Below are positions 1 to 12,580 of a stretch of DNA of 64,000 nt, in pieces (the stretch's first letter is position 1; every line of letters starts with the position of its first letter). Made by a program: the position numbers and the translations under genes. The DNA is from Valencia hispanica (taxonomy: Eukaryota; Chordata; Actinopteri; Cyprinodontiformes; Valenciidae), in contig OY747721.1 in assembly GCA_963556495.2 (NCBI GenBank), positions 9,086,149 through 9,150,148 of the forward strand. Reading direction: 5' to 3'. Under the pieces are notes generated by a model. The model did no database searches. It was not told the origin of the DNA and worked only from the letters and a program-made list of their open reading frames with translations.

Positions 1-532
1 TAATTTTTTACTTATCCGTGAAGCGCAACGAAGAGCGCACCTCTTTGATTGGTCAGCCCAACATCAGCCCATCATCATTTCACCAGCACAGTGCTCTATA
101 GTCGATATAATTAGTAGTCAATGCAGCTTTTGGGCAGTAGATGCTTTATATTGCAAGGGTAGTTTATCTAGTATGACCTTTTGGCGATTTTGAACACCAG
201 GAGGTGTAGTGAACAACAAAACAGACTTCTGTGTTTGTTTGTTTAAATGCGTTTTTAGATTATTCAATGAACTGCACTTCTAGTAAAAAGCTTTCCAGCT
301 CAATTAAAACTTGCTCTCTGTCAGCCATTGCTCCTTGAGGGGGTGTGCATTTACAAGCTGAAGTAAATAAACTGTCATTGGCCAGAGACGTCACTGCAAT
401 AGTAGGCAGACCTGCCAGAAAATGTCTACACCGCCTGCTGTCCTGGAAGTGAAGTACAAAAGGAAAATGTCTCCCTTAATACGTCTGCATGTGGATGCAA
501 ACTTGCTGACAGAGAAGCATAAACTAGGCCTT

Positions 533-1066
533 AGTGGTGTTTCTACTATTGGAACTTCAAGGTAATTTTACTAGACCTTCACGGTATGTGCATGTCTCCA
601 CTTCACTGGGCCGGGCTGACAGGGCCTTTCATTTCAGGAACAAATCGAGTACCAGTCTGGGGGTATGTACTCGGAAATAGCCCGGTAGAGTTGCTAGGCA
701 GGAGCTGTGGTTAAGTCAGGCTGATTGGTTGTAATTCAGTGGGAAGTGAGCAGACGTTGCCAAACAACAGGCTTTGTAAAATAAGAAAAGTTACTGGTAA
801 AACAGTTAATCAACAACAGCAAACACAAACACGGCAACAAGCCGTGCTTCTTCCATGTTGATCTCTTGTTATTTCGGCTGCTCTGGCCGTCTTTTGGCTC
901 TGATCGCTGCTGAAACTGTCGTTATATGCAGGTATTTTTGCTGATTCTTTAAAGAGACAATTGTGTATGGAGACACAACTGCTGAAAGGAGTAAGCAAAC
1001 AGATTACCCCATCAGAAAAAAGATCTGGTTAAATTACCCTGAAGTTCCGATAGTGGAAATGCGCCC
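533..1066. mobile_element. non-autonomous TIR DNA transposon (family A, copy 1)
   Basis: The left end (GTGTTTCTACTATTGGAAC) and the reverse complement of the right end (GCGCATTTCCACTATCGGAA) form imperfect terminal inverted repeats of about 35 bp, both running into a GGTAATTT motif. Copies recur at 48457-48906 (right end plus most of the body) and as a lone end at 26364-26404, which confirms a dispersed family. There is no coding capacity. The superfamily is not certain, since no clean target-site duplication is visible. Confidence 0.7.
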
Positions 1067-2194
1067 ATTCTTCTCTGGTTGTGTTGCCAGTCATTCAGCA
1101 TCCTGTCTCTTTTGCAAAGTCTAACTTGAAAACCACTCCCAAGAAGAAGTTCTATTCCATATTGCACATTTAAACTTCTGTTAATAAAATGTCTTTCAGC
1201 TTTACTAGGTTGTGATTTCTGTCTTGGATCGTAGCAAAATCTTAACAGAAAGGGGCTTTTTCATTGCACTAAAACTCTCTACCATTTGTAAAAACTACAA
1301 TACAGGGAATATTTCTGAACTGAACCTGTGAACTTTAAAAAAGGTTTTCTTAAATCAGTATACAGCTAAGACAACATAGACTTCTAAAAAACGGAAATAT
1401 GAAATTCTCCTGCTGAAACATAGCATTCTATCCTACTAATCTACATATATAATCTTATTTTTTTTTTATTGATGTGATTGTTTTTGCTTTTGAATGTGAA
1501 TCATTTTTAAATATAATATATAATATTTTTTTTGGGAAAATCCATTCAAATAGTTGAATTACATAAGATTTTATCTGATAAATATAATTTAATATTTTGA
1601 GCATTTAACTGAACTGGGGTAAGCATTTTTATTGCGTAAAGACTATGCAAAGCAGGAGTCAATCCTAAGTACATTTAAACATTTGTGGACCACAGAGAAG
1701 TTTATTAATAGTATTCAGCAAACAAGGATAGTAAGATTGTAAGTGGTGTGGTTGAAATGAGGTTTCAAAATCACAAAAACCCAGATGCTTCTCATGCACC
1801 ATTAACCACCATATCAAATAACTGACCACTCTTACTTAAAAAGATTTGGAAGTTGTTTATACACTCCAAAAATTTAACTTCAAAGTGAATGCATTACCTC
1901 TGATCCATGCTCTCAACTTCAGCTTTCTGACAGTAATTCCATTTCAATCAGTAAACTACTTTTCTGAGCTTATCACCAGCTGTTCGATGAATCCTGCTAC
2001 TTTCAACAAAATTAAGATGTATATTTTAATAAACTAATTCAGCTTTGCAAAAATCATCAAAGGTTAGTTTACATTTTACAAGAACTCTCTCAGCAACATT
2101 GGAAGCAGTCTTTCTTATTTTCAGATCTTTTATAAATAATGTACTTTAATAGCATAACTTTACATAACAGCATGTATAATAGATTAACTTTAAT

Positions 2195-2591
2195 ATCCTT
2201 GCAAGGGGGGCTGTACAGTGGCGCAGTTGGTAGCACTGTGGTAGCACCTTGCAGCAAGAAGGTCCTGGGTTCGAATCCTGGCCTGGGGTCTTTCTGCATG
2301 GAGTTTGCATGTTCTCCCTGTGCATGCGTGGGTTCTCTCCAGGCACTCCAGCTTCCTCCCACAGTCCAAAAACATGTTAGGTGAATTGGTTTCTCTAAAA
2401 TTGCCCGTGTATGGTTGTTTGTCCTGTATGTCTCTGTGTTGCCCTGCCCTGCAATGGACTGGCGAACTGTCCAGGGTGTACCCCACCTCTCGCCCCTTGA
2501 CCGCTGGAGATAGGCACCAGCCCCCCCGCAACCCTACATTAGGATGGACGGGTATAGAAAATGGATGGATGGATGGATGGATCCTTGCAAG
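2195..2591 (+). mobile_element. tRNA-derived SINE (V-SINE/DANA type) with 11-bp target duplication
   Basis: A perfect duplication ATCCTTGCAAG flanks the element at 2195-2205 and 2581-2591. The 5' part is tRNA-like: TGGCGCAGTTGGTAGCACTG is the A box region and GGTTCGAATCC at 2268-2278 the B box of a Pol III promoter. The body has the typical fish SINE segment (GGAGTTTGCATGTTCTCCC, then CACAGTCCAAAAACATG, then TGGACTGGCGAACTGTCCAG). The tail is (ATGG)n. It is complete at both ends and its target duplication is undecayed, so it is a rather young insertion. It is not a functional tRNA gene. Confidence 0.9.
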
Positions 2592-3882
2592 GTGCTCCTA
2601 AGCTTTCGGAAAGATCTTTGTGTAGAATGTTTTACAGTCCTATTATATGTGCATATGGTGCCTAAATCGATTTTTGGTGTATTTGTTTTATTTTTTTCTT
2701 CACTTTTTGCTGTTTTTAAAAACAATTAACATTGTAGATGATTGTTGAAATCATCTATGTCACACAGTAATGTCTTATAATGGAGAGGACGAGGGAGAGC
2801 GGCATAGTGAGAGGAAGAGACAGTGTGATCATTGTTCCATGAAGTCTATTTTCTTGGTTAGCCGATATCCGTCTTTCAGGCTGCCTGTGGGATTTTCCCA
2901 ACAATTCTCTGCAGCTGTAGTCTGATGTTGGGATGTCGTTTAATGAAGGTGGCTTATTTTCATGTATCCTGGCAAGGACAGGGCGTACAGAGGAACAACT
3001 GAGTCTTGGCAGCCATTTTACTGTTAATATGACAATTTTATGCCTCCAGCTGAGGTTAATGATGTTTTCCCTCATATTAATAGGTTGAGGTAAATGGGCA
3101 ACTAAAGCTTCAAGAATATGATACGTTTAGTTGAGTCCACACACCTATATCCAACCCAAATGTACTTTTTCTTTAAGTCGGCTTACAGTGTTCTATTTTT
3201 TTACACTCTTTGCCTTGTTGCCTTTCTTTGCCCTGCTTATTTTTTCTAATATTTCTCTTCTGATTTTTCCTTCTTCCAATCCCTCCCTGACTTCTGTCTT
3301 TCTTCCCTCTATCCTGGTGTGGTGTGGCGTGGCTGTAACTAAATGCAGACTGGCAATATGAGGGTAAGACTGATCTCCTTTTTCATCCTTCGTTAAAAGT
3401 GTTCAAATACTCTGCTGGTTAATTTATCCTGCTGACTCAGTGGAGATGGTTATAGCGAATTAAGCCTGTCTCTTAAAAAAAGGCACTTTAATCGGTTTTT
3501 ACTATCAGTTCCTGCTTCTCTTACCTCTCCTCGTTTTACACTACATTACATTTAAGTTATAATTTTTTAGTTTTTTCTTATAGTATGATTTCTCACTGAG
3601 GAGAGAACAATGAGGTTAATAAACTACAGACTATATCTGCAAAGCTCATGCTTTATTTATCTTTATGAGTTTATTGCTGTTGTCCTTGCAGCACTATGTA
3701 TACACTTCAGGGCCTTTTCTAAATCATTTTTCTCATAAATACTAAGTGTTTATCAAATAAAACCACAAACAGGGTTCCCAATAAAGTTTTTATATTGCTT
3801 TTTTTTAACAAAGTAGATGTGAAGAAAAATAACGCCCATGAGGTATTAGTGTAATCTTATCTTGACTTTTTTATCCTTTCAG

Positions 3883-3948
3883 AATGTAAACTATCCCGTT
3901 CTGGTCCTCCAGCCACCATCGTGGCCATAGATGAAGAAAGCCCCAATG
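3883..3948 (+). CDS. pcdh15: protocadherin-15 coding exon, start of cadherin repeat EC1
   Basis: A 66-bp internal exon. It follows a pyrimidine-rich acceptor (ATCCTTTCAG) and ends at AATG/GTAAAG. It starts with the last two bases of a codon, encodes 21 whole codons beginning [19 protein letters not shown], and ends on the first base of a glycine codon, so both flanking introns are phase 1. The peptide matches the N-terminus of mature PCDH15, a tip-link cadherin of hair cells and photoreceptors. The cysteine at 3885-3887 corresponds to the first partner of the EC1 disulfide known in this family; the second is in the exon at 34553. The acidic DEES stretch supplies the first calcium-ligand (XEX) motif of EC1. 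The signal-peptide exon must lie upstream of the window. The identification rests on protein similarity recalled from memory, but the exon size, phases and the five matching exons downstream make it firm. Confidence 0.95.
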
Positions 3949-5179
3949 GTAAAGTACTCCAAGTTTTTTTCCTTGTTCTATCATTCCATAGTTTGTGTGG
4001 AAAAAATCTTTTTTGGAGTTTGTCATGAAGTGCAATAAACATTAGCAAATATTTTTTATTTATTTAAATTTCTTTCTGTCATGACTGTCAAAAAATACAG
4101 GTTCTCACATGTACTGTACATATCCCAATACAAATATCTGTTTAAACATCTCACAGAAACTTTAGTCTTAATCACATGATTTTTGTAGCCATCAAAAAGC
4201 TTCTGGTATGATTCAGCTTGGATATTTGAGCACTGTTCTTCAGACTTGGTAAGAGTTCATTGAAATTGTCTGGTTTTTGAGTGTAAGCTAATTTTTAATA
4301 GTTGATTACAAAACCTGATTTTTCTTGGATCCCAAGTTTAAACTGCACAGTGGGGGAGTGGTTGAGGGGGTGGTTCAGGCAGGCTGTTGCTTGCCGCCCC
4401 GAATCTCACCGTGTGCCTCTTTGATTTGGGTACTTCTACTCTATTGTTTCATTCAAGACCTACCTCTGTGTGGGGAATATCGCTGCCCTGGGGCAGTCCC
4501 TTGTGTCTGTCTGCCTTGGGAGTTCACCTGTTGTTTTCTGCCCTTGGGTGCTGTGTGTAAAAGACCGTATCATTCTTCCCACTCTAACAACTGTGGACCT
4601 TCAGATAGGCAATTGTTTCCAAACATACAATCACCCACCCACAATCAGACACACACAGCGACATGCATATAATCCAATTGGTTGAAAGTTATACAAACAT
4701 GTAGTTTCATCAAAGTGGCCTGCATACTTTGAGGCCGGATGAATTCTTGATTTCATAAAATCAATCACGCAATTAGGATACCATCTTTAGATATCTTTTT
4801 TGTACACCTAATCTGCTCTGGCATATGTAGCCAACCACCATCTCTATATGGCATGCCTACAATGCCAAGACAGGATACATGAAAATAAAGTTTCAACCAT
4901 TGTACTAAAGCTATCACCTTCCAATCAAGACAAATAACGAAAAATGCTTTCCATGTTCAGGAATAGCCCAAGAACCAAAGCCTGCAATCAACTGGAAACT
5001 ACTAAAACACCAGTGTCACCGTCAAATAAAGTGATTTACAGTACATTTCCCACAAAAAAAATCACCTTTGCATTCCACTTAAATTTGCACAAATCTCAAT
5101 ACAGTATCCAAATCCATTCTGATGAAAAGCATTGATGGCCAAATGAGAGAAAGATTGAGTTATTGGGGGATAGTCACAT

Positions 5180-5330
5180 GAAATGTGTTTAAAAGCGTCA
5201 AACCCAATACTTTGCCAACTTTCAAGCATGGTTTTGGCAATATTATGGTGTGGGGCTGCATAATGGTAAATTAACACATCAAAGCTTGTTTTAAAATGGA
5301 TAGGGACAACTTGCATTAAAGCTATGGAAT
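5180..5330 (+). mobile_element. Tc1-like transposase relic
   Basis: One frame reads PTFKHGFGNIMVWGCIM, the equivalent of the PTxKHGGGSIMLWGCF block of Tc1 transposases, between two catalytic acidic residues of the DDE fold. The sequence on both sides has decayed beyond recognition and no terminal repeat remains. Confidence 0.65.
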
Positions 5331-6077
5331 GTCTTTTATCCTAACTCTATTGGAAGTTTAAAAGCACAACATGTGCTTGAAAACTAATCATTTTTCCTTA
5401 AATCTACATATTATGTTCTGCCAAAATTATGCCAAAAGATTGTTTTTTCTTTGCTTGTTATTTAGTTTTCGTTCAAAGAAATGTTTAAAATATTTATCAT
5501 AATTCATAATTCTAAGAGACAAATTGGAATAGTTTAAAGTCTAAAAAGACAAATTAGTGCTTCATAAAAAAATTTATTGCAGCGAAGGAAACTGAAGCCA
5601 GTTCACCTCTGTTATTAGCCTATTCAAACACACGTCTTTGTTCAACCCTTTACCAAAGATCTCAGTCTGCATATTACATCTCTGCCTTGCCTCAGTAGGT
5701 TGTGTTAAACAGCTCTAGATAATGCTATGCATGCAGCCTGCACTCATTAATTTATTAGGTCTGTACCAACAGTATCACTTAAGTCCAATCTTTGTTGCTC
5801 TGTGTGACCATTGCACCAAAAAGATATAATTAAGTCTTTATTTCTGAGCCTCTGATTTGCTGATAGTTGAATTGCATTACCTTTGTTGGCTTCTTTGCCG
5901 TTTTCAGATGCAGCGGTTGCTTACTTTTTCATCGCATTAAACAGGTACACTAAAAAGAAAGCTATATATTCTTGTCTCGGCAACATGACTAGTATGCTAA
6001 AATATCAGAATTAAAAAAGTAATTTACATGAGTTGAGATAAATTTGACTGCACCTCATATTTTTGGAGGAAAGACTG

Positions 6078-6157
6078 TGATCCGTCTGTCCATCTGTCCG
6101 TTTGTCCATTATCTTCCGCCTAATCTGAGATCGGGTTACAGGGGCAGCAGTTAAGGT
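6078..6157 (-). mobile_element. non-LTR retrotransposon 3' fragment, outer part of a nested site
   Basis: The segment with CATTATCTTCCGCC and GGGTTACAGGGGCAGCAG resembles the 3' end of a common fish LINE read in antisense. The continuation of the same LINE resumes at 7725, so this copy was split by later insertions. The clade is not resolved. Confidence 0.5.
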
Positions 6158-6979
6158 TGGAAATTGATACATTTTTATCAATATCAATGTCGTTGTTGAT
6201 TCTGCCTATCAATCTAATTCCTGATCAATTCCGTTATCAATTCCTGAGTAGTTCAATGAGTGGCAAAAAATGAATTCTACACAGTCTCCTGTAACAAAGA
6301 CAAAAAATTTGTCTCCCTAAAATTATATCTGAACAAGATCGTGAACATTAACATTTTAAACTTATGCCGGTTTATAGCTGGGATTTAAGACCCTCACCAT
6401 CTCCCTAAAATAATTTGTCAATAATATATACAGTGGTTAGGATATCATCAACAAGACATAATTTAACATGTAATTCGAATTATGTATTATCCACTAGAAA
6501 AAAACACATGCTATGACATTACTTCACCGTAAATACGCAGTATAGGCTAAAATGGGCTGTAAAGATTCTAGCTGTAGCTAGACCACCTACTGAAAATTAT
6601 GTTGCTCTTCAGTAGAGAACGGATCTAAACCCTGCACCAGAAACATGGTCACTGCCCTGTGACGTTCCTGCATCTTCTCATTCCACCTAGTTCCCTCAGC
6701 AGCAAGCATGAAAGGGATAACTTGAGCCAATGTCAAGGGGCTAGCTGCCTGAGGAGCTAGTTGTGTCAGCCTTTCTGTAGCTGTCCTCTTCATCACTATC
6801 ATCTAAAATGCATGAAACCGTAAAATATTTGTAAGTGCCTTAGTTTTTAATAGAAACAAATCTGTGCTTGCTGCTTGCAGTTGCAAGGCGACAGTGTGCT
6901 AATGTAGGATATATAATATAAATGTTATCATCGTCAACAGAGATCACAGATGAGTTTGTTTGATTTGGTACGTTAACAC

Positions 6980-7366
6980 TAGGGATGCACGATATATCGG
7001 CATCAACATCGGTATCGGCCGATGTTAGGCATTTTTTAACATATTTGCATCGGTCCGATATGTAACAAAGGGCCGATATTAACAACCGATGTTTATTTAT
7101 TTCCATCTTTTTGACGTTTCTGTTTGTCTTTCGGGGGGGTGTTATCCATGTGGTGTTTGTTTGGTCATGTGAGAGCGATATTGATGCAGCGCAAGACTGT
7201 GGGGGTGTTTAACTCAAGCAGAGAAGCGATGTAGATGGTGTGGTTGATTTTTCACGGTGTCGAAAGTGTAGTACACCATATTGGTGCAAATCGGTTATCG
7301 GCCATAACAGCGGGATTAATATCGGACATCGGTATCGGCCAAAATTTTCATATCGGTGCATCCCTA
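6980..7366. mobile_element. hAT-type MITE, 387 bp, with perfect 8-bp target duplication
   Basis: The ends are TAGGGATGCACGATATATCG and, inverted, TAGGGATGCACCGATATGA, with GGTATCGGCC repeated just inside both ends. GTTAACAC is duplicated exactly at 6972-6979 and 7367-7374. An 8-bp duplication with a TAGGGATGCA-type terminus is typical of hAT elements. There is no transposase. The intact duplication suggests a relatively late arrival within an older composite insertion. Confidence 0.88.
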
Positions 7367-7724
7367 GTTAACACTTGTATGCATGCGTTTCAACATGACA
7401 TTTTTGGTACTTTTGGTAGAAAATTATTTTTACCACATTGCTGGTATTTGCATGATATTACAGCATTGCATACACGGCAGAATTCTCATCTCGTTTGGTG
7501 AAATGGAGCCAGGTGTTCAAACACTACCTCCTTTCCATGATACTGCTCATCTGAAGAGCTGATTTGTTGTGGAGAGTGTAACGTAATTGTAACATGATGC
7601 AAAATCTCTGGAAACCCGGAATCTTGAAAATCGTTAAAAAGAATTAAAAACATTGGAGGCGTACATTTCAAATGGAATTGGTCTGTCGGGACCGGTTTTA
7701 AGTCGGGAACTGTTCTCAATTACC

Positions 7725-7910
7725 ATACTTCTTGCTCCCCTGCCACTTTGGCCAGCTCCTCTGGGAGATTCCCAAGGCATTCCCAGGCCAGCCGAGAAAC
7801 ATAGGCCCTTCAGCGTGTCCTTGGTCTTCCTTTGGGTCTCCTCCCAGTGGGACGTGGCTGAAACACCTCCCCAGGGAGGCCTCCAGGAGGCAACCTAACC
7901 AGGATTGTGA
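7725..7910 (-). mobile_element. non-LTR retrotransposon fragment, continuation of the copy at 6078-6157
   Basis: Antisense to a LINE C-terminal coding region. It contains CAGCTCCTCTGGGAGATTCC, CCCAGGCCAGCCGAGAAACA and GGGTCTCCTCCCAGTGGGAC, which are landmarks of a widespread fish LINE tail. A second copy of the same part lies at 26925-27215, sharing CTCCTCCCAGTGGGAC and GGAGGC...CCAGGAGGC-like blocks. An open frame read along the + strand here is a by-product. Confidence 0.6.
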
Positions 7911-9436
7911 TCATTTTTACATGACTAAAGTAAAAGTTTATGTTTTCCAAATGTAAAAATTGAGTCATCTTGCTTCTCCTTTCTAATCTCAGATTTTCAT
8001 TTTTTCGTTTTTAATGTTTTCTTTCTTGCCAAAAAATATGAGCATATACATCATTGTATTGTCAAAAATAAGCTCAAACTTGAGAACTTTTTACTTTACT
8101 TGACAAAACACTGAATCCCTTTAAATAATGTCCACAATTTTAGTTTTATGTGTATCTGGGTAATTCAGACAAGGTTCTTTGCAAACCTTGTCAACTATAT
8201 TAAGCATTTGACTAAATTTAATAACCAATAAAGTATTACATGATCTCATTGCTTTTTTTAAAAACAGCTTTCCAACCAGCTCTTAACTTGCCAGCTGTTT
8301 TAAAACTTTTATCTTAATGAGATTTATGTGTAGCGCCCCTATAGATTTCAAACCTTTATTTTCTTCTTTTTTTGTGACCCGAAAACATTTCCACATCTAT
8401 ATCAGCTTTCTCTAAGCCATCTCATTGTCAGTGCTGAGGACAAGTGGGACAAGGGAAGCACTACATTACATGATCCTCTAAACAGCCAGAGAAATCTCTG
8501 TTTCTGTCGTCACATTAAAGGGATCTTAAACCCTGGGAACAGTACAGGTGAGAATTTTAGCAGTTTTGAAATGGTAAATTTTCCTTTTCCTTTTTTTTTT
8601 TTTTAACAGCTTGATACCACGGCATGGGACAAAACTTGATTTCATAAGCCTAAATGACCTAACACAGGGAAAGTTTAATGGGATACATTGTCAGACAGAG
8701 AGCGGGGGAACGTTTTTTTGGTTTTGGATGCAAGAAACCAACTTTAACACCTACAGTTTATACTCAGTTTCATAACAGTTACTGACGTCAGCTTTTGTCA
8801 AATTTTTGTAATATGTTTCAAACCTTTGATAAATAAACACTTCCCTATGAAGAAGTAGTGTAGACTTCAGAATATTTTGGTTTTAATTGCCTTATTAAAT
8901 AATAAATTATGCACTAAATTGCTCTCAGGAGCATAATTGTTTTTGCAGATTTGAGGAGAAAGCTGAATATTTAAAATTGCTTTTAACAGGGCTTATTGTT
9001 TTGCATCATCAAGCTTGTAGTTTTGTCAGAACGTAAAAACATTCTTTTTACTTTGCTAGACTATGCTAAGAATCATGGGACAAATGACGGCCACATGAGC
9101 ATTTATCCAAAATAAAAAAGTAGAAGAAGCAATTGATGAACAAATGTAATACCTGACTACATTTTGTACTCAGATAAACACTAAAATGTTCATTCCTAAA
9201 TTATTTTTTAGACCTTGTAGAAACCCTTTTTTTGTCTCAGTAAATAGCAAATAAGTGCTGATCACAATAATCCTCACTGACATTACCAGAAATTAGCATG
9301 GAAACATCAGACATACGTTTCCTTTTATCCCCCCAGCTTGCTTGTATCTGTTGATTGCTTAGTGCTGCTGATTGTTCATTACTGTGGAGAAGTCCATCTC
9401 ACTTCTATTTACCCTTTTACATATTCAACTGTTCTT

Positions 9437-10512
9437 CTTGTCCCACTTAAAAAGATGAGAGAGGTCCGTAATTTTCTTCATAGGTACACTTCAGCTGTGA
9501 GAGACAGAATGTAAAAAAAAAAATCCAGGAAATCAAATTGTAGGATTTCTAAAGAATTAATTTCTATAATGGTGCAGAAAATAAGAATTCTGGCCCTCAC
9601 AGACCTATCCTCCACTTGTTACCTGTATTAATGGCATCTCTTTAAACTTGTTATTTGAATAAAAGGCACCTTACCACACCTTCAAACAGTCGGACTCCAA
9701 CCTCCACCATGGCCAAGACCAGAGAGCTGTCTAAGGACACCAGGGATAAGAATGTACAGCTGCACAATAGGCAAGCAGCTTGGTGAGAAGAGATCAACTG
9801 TAATTAGGAAATGGAATAAATACAGGATCACTGACAATCTCCCTCGACCTGGGGCTCCATGCAAGATCTCACACATGATCTTGAGAACGACGAGGAGACA
9901 ACCCAGAACTACACGGAAGGGAACTGGTCAATGACCTAAAGAGAGCTGGGACCACAGTAACAAAGGTTACCATTAATAACACACTACTTTGTCATTGATC
10001 GAAATCCTGCAGCGCTCGAGGTTAAGCCAACACAGGGGGGTGTAAACATTATGCTTTGGGGCTGCTTTTTTTTGCAAAGGGGACCGGATTACTGTTTAAT
10101 GTTAAGGAAATGATTAATGGGGCCATGTAAAGTCAGATTTTGGTCAAAAACTATCTTCAATCAGTGAGAGCACTGAAGATGAAATGTGTCTGGATCTTCC
10201 AGCATGACAATGATCCCACACACATTGTCTGGGCAATGGAGTGGCAACGTAAAAAGCATTTCAAGGTTCTGAAGTGGCCTATCCATTTTACAGACCACAG
10301 TCCAAAAGAGAATCTGTGGAGGGAGTTGAAAGTCAAAACATCAAAGCAGAAAATCTGCATGGAAGTGGGGCCAAAATACCAGCTACAGTGTCTGCAAAGC
10401 CGGTGAAGACTTACAGGAAACATTTGACGTCTGTCATTGCCAATCTTGGTTACATTATAAAGTAGTTTTGGTGAACTTTTGTTACTGACCAAATACTTAT
10501 TTTTTGCACCAT
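9437..10512 (+). mobile_element. Tc1-like transposon, internally deleted
   Basis: It is the same family as the copy at 38509-39815. Shared landmarks are TGTCCCACTTAAAAAGATGA at the 5' side, ATGGCCAAGACCAGAGAGCT at the transposase start (9709), and a 3' segment encoding QHDNDPTHI and KENLWRELK. The N-terminal helix-turn-helix region ([11 protein letters not shown]) and the C-terminal catalytic piece survive in different frames. About 240 bp present in the other copy between its positions 39130 and 39370 are missing here. The 5' terminal repeat is truncated. The transposase cannot be functional. Confidence 0.85.
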
Positions 10513-11053
10513 TATTATTACTATTTAATATTTCTTCTAAAGTAGTGAGCCAAACTCTGCAGACATGCTTCCTCCACATCACCTCTATGGACACCCTAAG
10601 GCTGGCCAAACAGATCCCTATCATGTCCTATCTGCGAAGCATCAGGTTTTACTATATGCAGGAGGAACACATACACATTCATTCCTTTTCTACACTATCT
10701 GGCTCTTAGAGCAAAAATTATCAAATATTAAGACATTTGATGTCACATTTTATGTTATCTACTGTCTTTCTTTTATGACTGTTAGAGTGATATTGCAAGA
10801 CAATTTTCTGTGCAAAGTGACACTAAAACCATGCCTTCTACTGCATTTGGAATGTTTTTATACCCCATAAACTTCTCCACGTTTTGAAAAACCACAAACC
10901 TGAACTGATAATGTAGGAATTTTCTGTAACAAAGTAATGCACAACAGCAAATAAGATGGAAAATTATACATGATTTTAAAGTTTTTGAAAAATCTAAAAA
11001 TTGTCAATTAAATTTGGGCTTTTTCACCCTTCAATCAACCAATTAGTAAACAG

Positions 11054-11813
11054 TAGGGGTGTAACAGTACAGCAAAAAGAAAAATGAACAAAAAACGATT
11101 CAGTACAGATTTGGGGTTTTAAAGACACAGTTTGGTGTGTTTTCGATGCATTTTAATCAAGAAAAATGCGCATATGCATATATAGCCAGAGTAGAATACA
11201 ATATAACCACTTGAAAACAGTCAGTTTTAATGTTTAGAAATGTTTAAATAATACGTTGCCCATCTTTGAGAATAAAACATGCTTTAATTGCTTTGGAGTT
11301 GTTTTGATATTTTTACCGCCTAGTTTCCCAGGTGTACTTGAATGCAAAATGGGCAGCTGTTGGGAAAATCTCTTCTGATCAACAGGGATTCCGCTGAATA
11401 GTGATTTATACAAAATAAGGAGTTTGGGCTGATTGGATGCTACTGGTAGCTATTTGGACATTAGTTGGTTTTTCTCTAATATCAGTGATGTTGAGATTCA
11501 GCTTGACATTGTTTCAGGTGAGAAATTTAGTTCCATGCAGAGCAACTAATGTACCTTGTTGTTGTTGAAAGATGAGTTTGCTGACAAAGTTCAGTCCATC
11601 TTTCTTCTTTTTCTGTAGCTGCATGAGAAACTGGGAGTTCTTTCTGTTTTGATTTGTTGTCATTTCTTAATGTTGCACTGTACTCTGAGTTCCGCAAGTA
11701 AACACTCTGAATGGGTTTAGGTAGAAAACAGCTATATTCGTTCAGTACACACATTTATCGAACCGACAGCGCCGTACTAAAAAAAAGGGAATACATGTTC
11801 CATCACAACCCTA
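11054..11813. mobile_element. hAT-like non-autonomous element
   Basis: It starts TAGGGGTGTAACAGTAC and ends, inverted, TAGGGTTGTGATGGAAC. The subterminal CGATTCAGTACAG and TATCGAACCGACAG segments match a common fish MITE whose ends read GGTGTAACGGTAC. Candidate 8-bp flanks agree at only about five positions, so the target duplication is decayed. An internal antisense frame of 75 codons has no recognised domain. Confidence 0.6.
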
Positions 11814-11829
11814 GTATAAATAAAGCTGC

Positions 11830-12580
11830 TTTTTGAAGACCTCAGAAGTTTGTGAGAACATTGTTAAATAAACTGCATCATAAAGAGCAAAGAACTCACT
11901 AGAAAGGTCACAGATAAATACGTGAAGAAGTTTAAAGCAGGCTCAGGCTACGAAAGGGTCATCTGTAGTTCACCAAAAGCCATGTAGTGGAAAAAGAAAT
12001 GTGTAAGAAGGTACTCTGGTCAAATAGTCAGAGTTAGTGGGATGCTGGATTGAGGTAAATACAGGGAAACCCTGGAAGAATACTTGTTAGCTGGAACAGA
12101 CTTGAGAATGGTTCAGCCTTACAGCACCCTTAAACATACAGCTAAAACTAGAATGAAGTGATATATTTTAAAGCATATTCATTTGTTTGATAGGCCAAAA
12201 CCTACATCTAATTGACCGTTTTGGCAATACTTGAAAATCAGGGTATATAGATGCTATGTGACCAACTGGACTAAGCTTGAGTTTGCCAAATCTGTGTATA
12301 TGTAAAACTATTAGAAACATACTCTAAACCCTAAAACCCTAAAATACAATAAAAAGTAGGTTCTATAAAATAGTAAATCAGGGGGCTAAATACATCTTTG
12401 CTACACTTTTCAGATTTCTCAAAAATATTTTCAAAACATGGATCCTTTTCTTCCCATATCGCAATTATGCAACACTTTGTGTAGGTCCACCACATAACAT
12501 TCCAGTAAAATGCATTAAAAGTTTGATTGTAATGTGACAGATTTTGAAAAAAGTGGAGAGGGTGGGATATTTCTACAAGG
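11830..12580 (+). mobile_element. decayed Tc1/mariner-type transposon
   Basis: Landmarks of a common fish Tc1 family appear in order: GAAGAAGTTTAAAGCAGGCT (helix-turn-helix coding region), CTTGAGAATGG...CTTAAACATACAGC (corresponding to the DNDPKHTA block), and a terminal region TCAGGGGGCTAAATACATC...GCAACACTTTGTGTAGGTCC. The coding part has stops and frameshifts throughout. Confidence 0.6.

Larger units (their letters stand above)
1..3882 (+). other. pcdh15: pcdh15 intron, 3' part (upstream exon not in window)
   Basis: This is intron sequence leading to the acceptor at 3881-3882. Two transposable elements are recognised: a TIR element at 533-1066 and a SINE at 2195-2591, listed separately. 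The stretches 1-532, 1067-2194 and 2592-3870 are AT-rich and hold short homopolymers (for example a T run near 1458-1468), but nothing I can identify. Short open frames in these stretches have no coding character. No signal-peptide exon of pcdh15 is visible. Confidence 0.75.

Noticed and set aside
2208..2280. Possible tRNA gene with A and B boxes
   Set aside because: It is the head of a SINE with a target duplication and (ATGG)n tail, and does not fold as a complete tRNA.
10157..10624. 155-codon minus-strand frame
   Set aside because: It lies antisense to the recognisable Tc1 transposase C-terminal coding on the plus strand and has no domain of its own.
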